Part shown: one piece after another, positions 11,901 to 23,235 of the stretch | How positions within the stretch are numbered: the stretch's first letter is position 1 | Layout: each line of letters opens with the position of its first letter | DNA from: Mastigamoeba balamuthi | Lineage: Eukaryota > Evosea > Mastigamoebida > Mastigamoebidae | Assembly (NCBI GenBank): GCA_902651635.1 | Contig: CACRSC010000120.1 | Coordinates: 26,125-71,083, forward strand | DNA length: 44,959 bases | Reading direction: 5' to 3' | The notes under the pieces: generated by a model | The model's database searches: none | What the model saw: the letters and a program-made list of their open reading frames with translations, nothing else | Told to the model about the DNA's origin: nothing | Position numbers and translations under genes: made by a program

Positions 11901-14900
11901 CCTGCCGAGGTTGGCGCCGTCGGGCAGGCGCAGCTCGAGGTCGAACGCGCCCCACGCGTTGGTCTCTGCGCTGCCCTCGGCGACGCGCACGGCCCGCGCG
12001 TCCTCGAGCTCGTAGCGGACCGCGTGTCCCGCGAGCATCTCGTGCGCCAGCGGCGACACGCGCCTGCCGCCCTCGGCGGCGATCGCGCTGCCCGCGGGGC
12101 GCAGGCGGCGCACGTAGCCCTTGACGCGGACGCTCTCGGCGGGCCTGTAGATGCCCCGGTCGTCGAACACGTGCCAGCGGACCTCGGACGGCTGCGGCAG
12201 CCGCTGGAAGGCCCCCGGGTCCAGCACGGCGAGCTGGTCCGCCCCGCGCGCGACCAGCAGGACGCGGTCGCCGGGCGCCGCGCTGCCCCAGCCCGCCGAC
12301 TCGCCGCCCAGCGTCGCGATGCCGTCGGCGTCGGTCGTCGCCTCGGCGCTGCCGGCGCTGTCGCGCAGCGCCACGCGGGCCCCCGGCACCGCCGCGCCGC
12401 TGGCGAGCTCCGAGACCCAGACGGTCATGCCGGACGAGTCGCTGAAGACCTCGGCGCTGAGCCGCGTGCACTGGACGGCGACGGCGACGAGCGGCACGCG
12501 CTGGTCCCACGCGTTGGGGAAGTGCGCGCGCCGCGTGGGCACGACGACGGCGGCGACGGCGCCGACGCCGCCCTGCAGCGCCGGGGAGAGGTCGACCCAC
12601 ACGGGCAGCTCCGCGTCGCGCCGGAACTCGGGCACCTCGACGACCTGGTCGAGGGCCTTGCGGCCGCCCCTCGCGAAGTACTCGACGCCGCCGGCGCCCT
12701 CGCGCGTCTCCGAGGCCGCGAGCTCCGCCAGGCGGCCGCGGCCGGCGACCCACGCCTGCACGTCGCCGTCAGAGGCCGCCAGGCGGTACAGGACGACGCG
12801 CAGCTCCGTGTAGTTGGTCGAGTGCACGCAGAGGGCCGGCGGGCCCAGCGACGGGTCGTGCGTGACGAGCGCGCGCGGCTGCGCGGCGGCCGGGCAGCGC
12901 AGCGAGGCGCGGAAGGCGCTGGGCAGCAGCGTGAGCTCGCACTGGTAGTCGCTCTTGAGCGGCTGGCGGTGCACGTCGCGGACCCTGCGCGTCACGACGA
13001 GGCGGTGCGTCGTCGGCCAGTTGCACCAGCCCTCGGGCCGCAGGCCGCAGAGCCGGACGCTGCCGCCCGTGCGCGAGTGCCGCACGACCAGCGGCAGCGG
13101 GGGGTCCGCGTAGATGGCGCCGCCGCGCAGCGTCGCGGGGTCCACGCAGTCGCTAAACGGCAGCTCCAGCACGGCGCCCTGCGGCAGCGCGGGCTTGTAG
13201 TCCCGCCACGCGAGCTGCGTCAGCGGCAGCGTCGACCAGCGCCGCTTGTGCTTGGCCGCGCAGAGCAACGGGCCCTCGGCCGAGGGGATCTTGGGCCCGA
13301 TCGTCACCTTGACGTCGCTCTGCGCCGGCAGCGCCTCGCGCGGCTGGATGGCGACCCAGCGGCCCAGCGGCCACTGCGAGGCCTGGTACCGCAGCGCCAG
13401 CGCGCAGCCCTCGAGCACCGCGGCGCTGCCCGCGACGACGCCGAACGCGACCTTTGTCGAGAGCAGCTGCACGCGCGAGTCGGCCCTGCACGAGACCTGC
13501 ACGCAGCGCGCGACGGCCGCCGCGTCGACCTGCTGCGAGAAGAGCACCAGTAGCGGCGAGGTGACCGGCACGGGGCTCGCGGGCAGGTAGTCGAGCGGGT
13601 GGCACGCGGGCGTGTCGAAGGCCACCTGCCTGTCCGCGACGAACCCGCAGTGCCACAGCGACACCGCGTCCGCCGGGATGGAGACCACGTACCTCGTGGA
13701 CCCGCGGAACTCGCTCGGCTCCGCAGTCCCCCGCTGTGCGAGCGCGGGAAGAGGAGAGAGTGAGAGGGCGAGCGGCCGAAGGCGAGGGGCGTCGGGATGG
13801 CTACCAGGCAGGTCTCGGACTGCACAGACCACTGCAGCCCGGCGATGCGGGGCGAGACAGAGGGCAGCCACGGCGGCAGCTCCTTGCGCTCGGCCGTCGA
13901 GATGGGGTGCGAGAACGTCAGCAGGAAGCCCGTGACGGCGTCGCCCGAGCCCGCCGTCGTGACGCCGCAGCAGACAAACTGCGGGGCCGTGTGGAACTCG
14001 AACGAGAGCTCCGACTCGGTGGTCTCGCTGCCCTCCTCGCCGGGCACCGCGGGGCCCACGACCACCTGGACGGCCGAGTTGGGCGGCAGCGGCTTGGCCG
14101 ACCGGAAGAGCAGCGCCCGGCCGAGCCCCTTCTTCTGCTCGTCCGTCAGCGCGCACTCGGCAAAGACCGAGGGGCTGAGGGGCTCGACGGCCGAGTACGG
14201 CTTCCTCCCCGACACGTACACCTTTGTCATGCCCAGCAGCCGCACGGGGTCCACGGGCTGGTTGAAGAACACCGCGACGGGCGCTGCAGAAGAGGGGGGA
14301 GGCAGTCAGGAGAGAGCCAGAGGGCGCCATCCGTCCGCACTGCTTCCGGGGCACATGCTCGTGGGGTAGTAGGACCGGATCTGCACGAGCGGCGTGCAGA
14401 ACTGGAACTGAAACTTGCCGATCGTGATGTGGGCCATGCCCGACGTCGCACCCGCCCCCACGTCGAGCTGGCGGCGTCCACGCACGCATTTCGCGCCCCC
14501 GTCAGTGGTGGCCACGGAGGTACGCGGGGACTCTGCTTTAGCTGGACGCTGGCGCACCGTGTATCTCGTCGAGAAACGGAAGGGCTGCTGCGGGCGGAAG
14601 CAGACGACCCGTGCGTCGGACTTGAGCACAGACCACTTGCCCGGCGGCACCTGCGGCGAGAACGAGAGGCGCGAGAACACGCGCTCGTCGGCGTCTGCGA
14701 GCTCCTCGTCGTCCTCCTCGCACGCCGTGTCGCCGGCGGGGGGGAAGGACGGCGCGCGGGCCTCGAAGGGCCTGTTGCGCAGGACGGGCTGGCTGAACTG
14801 CACCAGCAGCTCCGTGAGCGCGGGGTGCAGCCAGCAGCGCTCCACGACAAACGACGGCAGGATGTTGAACGTGAACGAGTACGTGGTCTCCGAGACCAGG

Positions 14901-17900
14901 GGGCCCTCTGCCGACGGGAAGCCCTCGGGCAGGACGACGGTGACGTTGGTCATCGGCATCTGCGTGGGCGAGATGCGGAACGCGAGCCTGCACTCGACCC
15001 GCGACTTGGCGACAGGGACGTCGCCGACGTAGCCCTCCTGTATGGGCTCCAGCGTCACGACGCCCGGCTTGGGCTTCTTCTGCCCGGCCTCCTGTTGGGG
15101 GAGTGAGTCTCAGTCGGCCGTGTTCGTGCGCGTGGGTGGCCTTCGTGCCTTGACCAGCACTCTGACCGCGGACAGCGCGTTCTCAGGAAGCGCCTGGTCG
15201 AACACTAGGACGACAGGCCGCATTGCTGGACGGGTGCAGACGCGGGGAGGGGGGGGGTGAGACGCAAAGGAGACGCCAGGGAGCGAGCGCGTACAGTCGA
15301 CGTAGGACTCGTCCCGCGGGAAGTGGTCGATGAGACGGATGGACGGCGTGCGGAACCTGAACCGGACCTCTCTGCTTAGCGGCTCCTGGAACGCCGAGAG
15401 CAGGTTTGCGGGTATCACGACCTCGTAGCATGTCGAGTTCTTCCAGCCGCCCCGTTGCTGGTCGCCCGTGAGCATGGACGTGAGTGCGGAGGAGTTCATT
15501 GGGCTCCACGGAGCTGATGCTGTTGCTTACCGGCTTGATGTGCAGTACGAAGCGGTTCTCCGTCCGCGCTGTCTGGAGCTCGATGTCCTTCATCGCGGGG
15601 GTGATCGCAACGGCTTGCTTCCACGCGTCCGGCAGGGTGTCTGGCGCAGCTGTTAGAGCGGCCTGTGTTGGGTGTCTAGCGCTGCGAGCGCGTTCGTACC
15701 TTCCCACGAGAGCGGGTGGTTGAAGGGGACCTTGACCGTTCCGTACAGTCCCAGCGGCTTCGGGTGCTGTGAGCCAGAACTCGGGACTGGCAGTGCATAC
15801 CTCGTTCTCTGTCGGCTGTATTTCCTTCTCGTTCCCGACGAACTTGTCGCACGTCGTGAAGTAGATCTTGAGCGGCGTCTTGTTGATGAGCGCTGTGGGG
15901 GCCACAGGGAAGAGTTACGCCTGTGGCGGTAGTTTCGACACGTGCCTCCTTCCTCCGAAGGGATGCCCTGCTGCATCGCGATACCGATGTCCGTGTAGTA
16001 GGGGAACGCGGCGCTGGGCTCGAAGGCGACCCACTTCTTCCTCGTCTCTGAGAACCGCATGAAGTTCATGCGGTCCGCGATGGACCGCGGCTGCTGGCCC
16101 AGCCACTCGATCGCCCTGTCGGTGCTCGCGACGGCCAGCTGGCACTTGTACTGCAGCGGTATGCGCAGCTTGTACGTCTGGAACGCCAGGAGCGAGGCGA
16201 TCTTCTGTGGGTCGATGTCCTGCGTGAACCGCAGCACGATGAGCGTGTTGGTGGGGACCTCGCGGTCCTCGTTCAGGGGGTACGACACCACGAGGCGGTT
16301 TGTCTCTGCAAGTTGCGCCGGCCAGCGTCAGCAAGCCTCGGAGAAGAGTCGCCTGCGCACCCGTCTTGAACACGACCTCTGCGTCCTCTTCGAGGGGCTC
16401 TGCGAAGAACGAACGGGCTCCCTTGTGCATCGCGACCTGCGCGTCACTGTCAGCGCAGAGGGGGGCGACACGGACTCCGATACCTTGTACTCCGTCGACG
16501 GCCTCCAGGGCTCTGCGGGCGTGAACTCCAGCCTGCGCCCCTCGTTGCTGACCACCCAGGACCCCGGATGCCCCGGCCATATCTCCGGCAGCCACGGAAG
16601 CTCGGGCTTGTCCTTGACGATGGGGTGCGAGAACTCGAGCCACGGCTGTCGGCGGCGCGTGTGAGAGCTGACCCCCCCCCCCCTGCAGGTGTGGCTCGCC
16701 AACGGACCTTGGAAGTCGACCCGAGAGGAAGTTCCTCGAACTCGAAGTTCGCCGTCACCTTGAAGGGCGGCCCAATCGTGAGCTCGTGCGTCCACCGGCC
16801 GTTGCCCAGGAGCCTTCCCTCGGCGCACGGGATGTTCGGGCCTGCACATTCCCCTCACGGTTGGTCACCCGGCCGCAGCAGAACAAGACAAGGGCACGGA
16901 CCGACGGCGATCGTGACGTGCGAGTCGTAGGGCCAGTGTCCCGAGTGGGGTATGATCATCATCCACAGGCGGTGGTCCACGCCAAACAGCTCTGTGTTCT
17001 GCGGTAGCGGCGTCAGTGGCTGCACCGCTGTTGCCGCTGCGAGGAGGGCCGCGTGCCACGTTGCCCTCCTTGAGGATGCCGGTCTCGAAGAGCTTGCCGA
17101 TGGCCGAGTGCGGGATCATTTTGAGGAGGAGGTCCTTCTTACCTGCAGTGGCCTTGATTGCGAGCAGGGCAGCAACCCCTTCGACTGCTGTACGTTGGTG
17201 GTGACGAAAGCAAACAAGTGATCTCGGGACATACTGTTCTGGTCAAAGCGGACAAACACCGGCGCGTGCGCAGGGCTCCACGAGAGCCTGATGGCAGAGT
17301 TGAGACGGGCAAAGCAAAGGGAGCAGCGCGCTCACCCCTCCCCGGCAGAGACGTGCTCGATGGAGACCACCTGGACGGTCTGCGTCTCGAAGCAGATAGG
17401 GTCGTCTGGCGGGACCAGCTGCTCCCCGAACGCCGAGTGTATGGCGCCGTCCTCCCTCCTGAGGGACACCTCGTAGTGTGTCGAGTTCTGCCACGGCTGC
17501 TCCGGGATGTAGGTGATCTGCCTCGACGACACGAAGCTCCAGGACCCCTGCGCCGGGCGTTGAGACGGGCTTGCGAGCAATCAGATGGTGCCGGCAACCT
17601 TGGGAGGGTCTGGCGTGATGGAGGGGATCTTGAGCAGGCCCGCTGGGGGGCTGGCGTTGCCCGTATAGAGCTCGCGGTTGAACGTGACGGTCAGAGGCGT
17701 GACGCTGCCTTTGGGGAGAGGCGTGTCCTTTGCGGGCGACGACGAAAGCACAGAGAAGCGGGGGACTGTCCTGTAGGGGTAGCTCGCCTGAGAGCTCTCG
17801 GAGACGACAGGGCCCTCTGCCGAGGGCGCCTTGGGCCCAACCTGAACGCTCAGGTCTGCGTCGAACGGGAAGGGGGAGGCGTCCGGCCCGAACGAAACGA

Positions 17901-20900
17901 ACTGCCCTTGCCTCCCCGCCGCTCCGGGATGCAGCTTCGCAAAGTCCTCGTACGGGAATACCTTCAGGGGGACGGACTTGCCAGACTTGGCGGCGACGCG
18001 GATGAAGGGCAGGATCTGCGCGGGGTTCACGTTCTGGTTGAACGACAGGCCGATCGGGTCCGTGGGCAGGTGGTACGTCTCCCTGTGCCCGCGAGTGGCG
18101 GTCAGTGTGCACGGGAGCACGGCGCACAGCCGTACCCAGGGCAGGGGACGGTGAAGATCCCCGTGACTTGGAGGGTCGTGGTCCGGACGTGGACCTCTTG
18201 CTTGGAGGCGCTGGGCTTCTCGCCAAACAGGCTGCGGACTTTGTCGAAGCAGAGCTTGTAATCCGTTGCGCCGGGCCAAGGCGCCTGCGGCGTAAACGTG
18301 GCCTCCTCCTGCCTCGAGTATCTCCAAGCTCCCTTTGTGCGCGTGAGGACACAACCAAGGTGCTCCGGGCGGGCCATTGTGAGCGAGTTACCTGCGGCAG
18401 AGGCGGGGTCGACGTCACGGCAGGCGAGCTTCCCTCGAGGCTGTCGGAAGACACGAGCTCGCGGTTGAAGGAGACGCGCAGCGGCGCCAGAGAGCCGCGG
18501 CTGACAGACAGGTCGTCCGACGTGACCCCCAGGGGCGATCCGGTGGTAAACTTGAAGCACTGCTGCTCCTTCGACGCCAGCGAGCCCTCGGCAGACTCGA
18601 TGCCCTCTTCTGAAAAAGGGAGGTGTGTTACAGACGCCAAATGCGACGTGCTAGTCCGCACCAAGGCTGATTTCGATCTCGCTCTCGTTGGGAAACGGGG
18701 CCCCGTCGGGGATGACACCGATCAGTCGGCCAGGGTCCACTGCCAGCGCCTAGCATTGCTGTGAGAACAGGGGCAGTCTGGGATCCCATTGTTGCCTCGT
18801 ATGTGCCCTTGTCGATCATGTGCTTCTTCCGGAGGTCGTCTATCTCCTCCCTGCTCTCGATGGTTCGGAATCCCAGCTTCTTGCGCATCATAAGTCCGGG
18901 CGTTGTGACGGATATCTTGTCCTTGAGTCCCTCGGTGCGGACTGGGATGCAACACATCATTCAAGAGTGACTTAGGTTGGTCGCGCACCTCTCTGGTTGA
19001 ATACGAGGAAGACAGGCGTTGTCGCGATGATCGAAGTCGGGGCGAGGCTCGAAACGCGGGACGTCAAGAACTCCGCCGCGCATGGGCGGGCTGTCTCGAA
19101 AGCGAATGACCGCGGGTCCGTCTCCGCGAGCGTCTCGTCGTACAGCGACACGAACCCGAGGCCCACGTCCACCTCGTACCGAGTGGCGTTGGCCCACGCG
19201 ACGGCGGGCCTGAACTCAATAGACTCCTCCGACGAGTAGACCCACCGGCCCTGCTCCCGGAATGCGGCTGGTCAGCCGAGCGGACGGAAGCGAGGCGAGT
19301 GGCTGCCACTGGATACCTCAGGCGCTTGCGGCGCTATGGCCGGTGGCTTCTCCAGATCCCTTCCGACGCTCTCGATGCGCGTGATGGGTTGTGTGAAGGT
19401 GATGAGGATAGGGTTCTTGGTGTTCACGGGCATCGTCGCGTCTCTCTCCGGTGTGGACTGCAGGCCACGTTAGTGCACACAGAGACGAGCGGAGCGTTAC
19501 CCATGCGAAATGGGGAGGAGTGCGGAAGACTGTGGTGACAACGTCCTTGCTGGGCACAGGGCCCTCGAGGGACAGCACGCCCGGTCCGACAACGAGGTTC
19601 ATCTCTGTGGAGTGCGGCAACGAACCGCTGCACCCCCGGCTGTCAGTTGCGCTCCCGCCGGCGATTCAGTGCACGCACTCGGGTCTGAACGAGACAGTGT
19701 GCGACGGGCTCGCGCTGTCCAGAAGTCGGAGCGCGTGTGACACTGATTTCCCACCACTGCGGGCAACTGTGGTCAGCGAGGGAGCACTGTGCTGGCGAAC
19801 GCACTCGGTGTATGTCAGGGCGATGCACTGCAAGGCCTGCTCGGGGTTCACTGGCTGGCCAAACGTCACCGCGAACGGCAGCGTCGGGTTGAATTCCGAC
19901 GGCAGTGGCGTGACCTGCGCAGCTCACGCGATTAGCACACGAGGGAAGCGTACGCGGCAATGAGATGGGCTGAGGGGAAGGGGGCACTCACTGCTGTCAC
20001 CGAGGCCGTGGGCGTCTGGAACGAGAAGCTGAGGTCCTGGCTCAACGGCTCCCCGAGGGCCGACGTGACGCCCGACGCGGAGACCACGTACAGAGTGGCG
20101 TTGGTCCAGGGCGTCTCCTTGCGGTACTCGAGCGTCGTCCGGTCCTCCGACAGGGTCCAGCGCCCCGCGGGCACAGGCGCCGGTGCGATGGCGGGCTCCC
20201 AGCTCAGCCTGCCGCTCTCGTCCACGGTGGCCGGCTGGTGGCTGAACACGACCTTGACGGTCTCCGACAGCGTGTTGGAGGCCTGCAGGTTCTGCGGGGC
20301 GCACCTGAGGACACGCAGCTTGCGTTGCTCCAGCCTCTCCCTCTCGGCCTCCTCCTCTGCCCTCTTCTGCGCTTGCTAAAGGCGGGATCAGCGGGTGAAG
20401 GTGCCGGTCGCCCGTACCTCCATGTCCAGGCGGTGCTTCTCTGCGGCGTCCGCGTCGTCCGCCGCCTGCTGGAGCGCCTGCTCTGCCTGCTTCTGCTGCT
20501 CCCTGTCCTCCTTCTTCCGCAGCTTCTCCTCCGCCCGCGCCCTCTTATCCTCGGACATGCCCTCCAGCTTCAACTGCAGGGCGGCCAGTCAGACACACGA
20601 GCGGGCCGCGGGCGACGTGCTCGGTCTTTCCAGGCGCGCTTGCGGCGCTCGGCCTCGCGCTCCTTGAGGGCCTCGGCGTCGGCCCTGCGCTGGCTCTCGC
20701 TCCTCGGAGGCGCAGGCGGCGGAGGGAACGGCAGCGCTGTCTCCGTGGCCTCGGGCGGTGCCTGCGCGCCCTCGCTCGGCCCGCGGAACACCTCCAGGGT
20801 CTCGGCGTCCGCCAGCTCGCTGCTCCTCACCCTAGCGATCGGGAAGCGGAGGAGAAATGAAATCTCGATCTCCACGTCACGCTCAAGGAAAATGCACGTC

Positions 20901-21276
20901 CAATCCCGGAAAAAGCGAACACTGCCCGTGGCCCGCTGGCCTTGCTCTCTCTGGGCAAACAGCAATCCCGCAAACGGGTATGGGCATTTGTAATCCCCCG
21001 ACGCGACAGGGGCGGGGGGTAGGAGGGGACCCACTTGGCGAGCAGGGCGGCGGTCTCCTGGTCCCCGAGGGGCTCGGCCGGGGGCTCTGGGGGCGCGCGA
21101 CCGCCGCCGCTGCCCCGTGGCGGCTCCGGGGCCTCGGGGGGCCCGCGCGCGGCGCCCGCCGGCTCGGGGGCCGCGGGCTCGGGGGCGCGGGGGTCGTCCG
21201 CGGCGCCCTCGGCCTCGGGCGCGCAGTCGGCGAGCTCGAAGGCGAAGTGCGCCGGCCGAGTATCTTCGCACGACAT
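5929..21276 (-). CDS. Giant bacterial-type alpha-2-macroglobulin with inserted Ras-like segment
   Basis: A single minus-strand gene of many exons, roughly 4,000 residues. It starts at ATG 21276-21274 (MSCEDTRPAHFAFEL), 42 nt downstream of a TATAAA, and stops at 5931-5929. The order is: acidic Pro-rich leader; Lys/Glu coiled coil (20300-20840); tandem Ig-like repeats (about 12900-20310); MG core with GIYRPAESVRVKGYVR and FAVEEFRRPDF; a YFAGG...VEWTV macroglobulin domain joined across a 331-nt GC-AG intron; the base before the bait site (VALVVVDESVLAVTRYLLPD); a Ras-like segment; a low-complexity linker; LRTNFSAIANF...TDADG; an alpha-toroid with GGTEQ; and an MG10 end with RYRLRATTAGTYHV and MYDSDVFG. 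The MG10 end and the repeats are typical of bacterial macroglobulins (YfhM type), known as periplasmic protease traps. No signal peptide is seen. Last exons: 8989-8268 and 8159-5929. Many internal exon ends in the repeat region are unresolved. Confidence 0.85.
6720..7670 (-). other. Alpha-toroid (TED-like) domain without the thioester cysteine
   Basis: The helical toroid is recognised from LAAAAASGGTEQLLARALGLAAL at its start and from repeated pairs of helices up to about 6720. Bacterial and animal relatives have GC(G/L/T)EQ, whose Cys and Gln form the internal thioester. Here the motif at 7584-7567 reads SGGTEQ: Gln and Glu remain but Cys is Gly. Covalent capture of proteases is therefore not expected. 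Several macroglobulin relatives lacking the thioester are known. Confidence 0.8.
8160..8267 (-). other. GT-AG intron in the macroglobulin
   Basis: Removing 108 nt joins VSVRFPDS to IAKYRVWAV, restoring the family motif in which a PDS/PDN strand runs straight into a W-containing strand. It defines the last coding exon as 8159-5929. Confidence 0.85.
8355..8960 (-). other. Low-complexity, charged linker in the macroglobulin
   Basis: About 200 residues between the P-loop exon and LRTNFSAIANF. From N to C it has an acidic run (DEEEEAAEDDE), a cysteine pair (ECCKRE), a basic patch (KSPRKKSSSASAKRK), a glutamine run, a ten-proline run and a second acidic Glu/Gln run. Canonical macroglobulins carry the protease bait region here, so a disordered Lys/Arg-rich stretch could play that role. 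This is an inference from position and composition. Confidence 0.6.
9050..9768 (-). other. Ras-like GTPase segment in permuted order inside the macroglobulin
   Basis: Five minus-strand exons at the bait-region position join in frame: 9875 end of the macroglobulin exon, then 9768-9674, 9571-9493, 9415-9323, 9219-9050, then 8989 onward. The introns are 106, 102, 77, 103 and 60 nt, all GT-AG. Spliced residues read FTLHDSADPSG (a degenerate DxxG-like strand), SAGYIVMFSVTDVASVEAV, APLVIVGSKADQ (G4, with Ser for the usual Asn), VYAEVCCSERGHVESAL (G5 and the last Ras helix), a PAPAGD linker, then LHVFVLGSPGVGKTT (G1 P-loop). The P-loop follows the G4/G5 segments instead of preceding them. It is either a circularly permuted G-domain or remnants of two tandem domains. 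Similarity to the Ras family is clear for the G4-G5 half; nucleotide binding is unproven. Confidence 0.7.
11350..11680 (-). other. 331-nt GC-AG intron in the macroglobulin
   Basis: The donor is CAG|GCACGC and the acceptor GATGCAG|GC. Joining gives LDASYFAGGLCSDSAVEWTV, the expected macroglobulin sequence in which a YxxG strand leads into V.W.V. No GT lies close enough to the break to give the same protein. The intron is longer and more AT-rich than its neighbours. Confidence 0.75.
12900..20310 (-). other. Tandem bacterial Ig-like (Big_5/SbsA type) repeats of the macroglobulin
   Basis: About ten copies of one beta-sandwich unit. Each unit has a strand near its start reading V.F..P (for example VKVVFSHQP), a W..S....L.F.P..PW...T.Y.V core, and a closing A.EGP......F.T strand. 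Examples of the core are LEYRKETPWTNATLYVV (20100), IEFRPAVAWANATRYEV (19200), ITYIPEQPWQNSTHYEV (17500) and LEFTPAEPWRPSTEYKV (16500). Closing strands include KAPSAEGPVV (17820), GFPSAEGPLVSET (14900) and KIPSAEGPLL (13280). One or two such domains precede the MG core in many bacterial relatives; the long array here is unusual. Exon boundaries often fall between or inside units. Confidence 0.75.
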
Positions 21277-21317
21277 ATGTGTCCGTTGTGTACTAATTGG
21301 GAAGCCCGGGGCTCGGA

Positions 21318-21323
21318 TTTATA
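21318..21323 (-). promoter_or_regulatory. TATA box of the macroglobulin gene
   Basis: On the minus strand GGATATAAATCC lies with its TATAAA 42-47 nt upstream of the ATG at 21276. This supports the chosen start and implies a very short 5' untranslated region. Beyond it, to 21725, is about 400 bp of non-coding sequence with AT-rich and GA-rich runs (21360-21400 and 21530-21650). Confidence 0.55.
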
Positions 21324-21725
21324 TCCGCTGTTGCGTGTGGTGCCGTCCAAGGGATATTCTTTTGCGTTTTGAATTTGTGTTTTGAATTTTTGAATTTAAA
21401 AAGAAGGCCGCGCCACCGTGGCTGAGGCTACCAACAGAGAGCAGAGCCCAGACAGACATCCCAACGGAGGGGGAAAAACTACACAGCAGGCTTGCCGGAT
21501 GGGGTCGACCGGGGGGGAGAATACGGGAGGGGAATTAAAGCATGGAGAGGGGAGAGAGAGCCGAGTGCGAGAGCGAGGTGGCGTGCGCGGTTGGGAGGAC
21601 GTGGAAACAGAGGGGAGGTGGGAGAGCGGAGAGAGATAAAGGGGGGGAAGGAGATCACTCAAAAGATTCTTCTCCAGCCACGCGGGGGCCCAGGAAAAAA
21701 TCTTCGCCTGTGCGCTGGGCGCTCT

Positions 21726-23235
21726 TCATTGCAGGCCCTCGGCGTTGATCGCCGCCACGCGCACGCGGCGCGCACGCAGCGCGCTGAGCCCCACGCCGCG
21801 CACGTCGCCCGGGTCGCGCAGGCTGCGCACGCGGAGCTCCGCGGCGTCGACCCTGAGCACCGTCGCGGGGAACGCGGTCCCCCGCTCGCTGGCTGCGCTG
21901 GCGTCGGGGGCGACGTCGACCATGACGTGGTCGCCCGCGCGCACGACGGCGCCGTAGCAGTGCAGGGCGCCGGCGTCGTAGCGGACGTCGGCGGTGGGCT
22001 GCGAGGGGGCCAGGGCCTGGACGGCCTTGGCGATGGCGCCCAGGTCCTCCAGCGCCTCGGCGTCCTTGAGCGTCGTCGCCCCGTGCGCGTCTGCAACGCC
22101 AACAATCAGCCAACATCAGCGAACATCGCCGAACATCGGCAAACAGACAGAAAAGTAGGAAAACAGAGAACAGACAGACAACACAGAGAGGAAAACAGAG
22201 CGGGGGGCAATCAGAGCCCCCCCGAGCTGTAGTCCCCCGCGCAGCCCTCTCTGTGCGGAACGACGCGAAGAGTGAGAGAGGTAGACGCACTGCCGGCTTT
22301 CCTGCGGTTGCCTGTGGACGACTGCTGCGACGACTGCTGGTTGCGCTTCCTGAGCCCCGACCTCCCCTGCTCGTCTGCAGGCGGCAGGCAGGCGCACCAC
22401 GGCGTTAGACTCGGGCCTTCCCCAGCCACCCCGCCGCGCACTCGCCGACCCGCAATTTAAACGCAACATACAGAGAATATTCAAATCCGATTTTTCCGAT
22501 TTGTCAGGCGCGAATTGTCCGGTTGCAGCAAAAACAAAAGCAGCAAACCCCGCGGGGAGGGCAGCGGGCAGCGGGCAGCGGGGACGAGGACGCACGGGTG
22601 AGGGAGAGGGCCTGCTTCTCCTCGATGAGCCTTCGCTTCTTGTCGGCGGCCTTGGCGACCATGCGGTCCCTGAGGGCCTGGCGCTCCGCGCGGAGCTCTG
22701 CCTGCGCGATGCCGCGCTCGTGCTCGAGCAGCGCGTCGGCGTTCTCGACCTGCAGGTTGCGCCACCTCTCGGCGGCGGCCAGGCGCTCCTCGAACTGGTC
22801 CTCGAGCTCTGCGAGCTGTGCGGCCAGCACGGGGTGCGTGCCCGCCTTGGCCGCCTCGACCTCGCGCTCGGCCGCCGCCAGCCGCTCGCCGAACATGCGC
22901 TCCTTGAGCGTCGAGAACTCCCGGTCGATGCGCTCCAGCAGGTCCACCTCCTGCTGCTGCCGCGCCTCCGCCTCCGTCTTCCCCTGGGGCTGCTGCTGCC
23001 CCTGCTGCTGCTGCTGTGCCTGAGCTGTGGTGGGCCCCGTCGTGGGCGCTGCTGCTCCCCCGCCTGCTGCCAACGAAGTCGACGACGACGACGGCGGCGG
23101 CAGCACGGGGGCGGACGCTGCTGCTGCTGCTGCTGCCGCGGGTGCTGGCGCGGGGGCCGAGGAGGAGGAGGGGGGCGCGGGGGTGCTGGACTCGCTCTCG
23201 CTGAGGTCCGAGATCATGAGGTCCGCGTCGCACAT
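21726..23235 (-). CDS. Sds3/BRMS1-like subunit of a Sin3-HDAC co-repressor complex
   Basis: Nuclear co-repressor subunit that, in known relatives, dimerises and helps hold histone deacetylase on Sin3. Start ATG 23235-23233 (MCDADLMISDLSESE). Exons 23235-22596, 22374-22291 and 22090-21726 join in phase to 362 residues; both introns begin GTGCGT. The first third is acidic and rich in Ser, Pro, Ala and Gln. Residues near 22620-22990 form the Sds3 coiled coil: REFSTLKERMFGERL, a GTHPVL turn, LAELEDQFEERLAAAE, and KKRRLIEEKQAL. The third exon carries a small barrel-like C-terminal domain (GDHVMVDVA...FPATVLRVDAAELRVRSL), reminiscent of the Tudor-like cap seen in Sds3 relatives. It is divergent from the BRD8-like gene. 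Confidence 0.8.

Noticed and set aside
9644-13553. Plus-strand open frames of 576-641 codons (9644-11569 and 11823-13553)
   Set aside because: Same cause: low-complexity antisense shadows of the MG core exons.
16672-16683. Run of 12 C bases inside the macroglobulin gene
   Set aside because: It falls within an intron on the minus strand, so it does not affect the protein; it may simply be a site of base-count error.
21530-21660. GA-rich stretch between the macroglobulin and Sds3-like genes as a gene
   Set aside because: The open frames there are simple-sequence products (Glu/Arg/Gly) with no start context or similarity.
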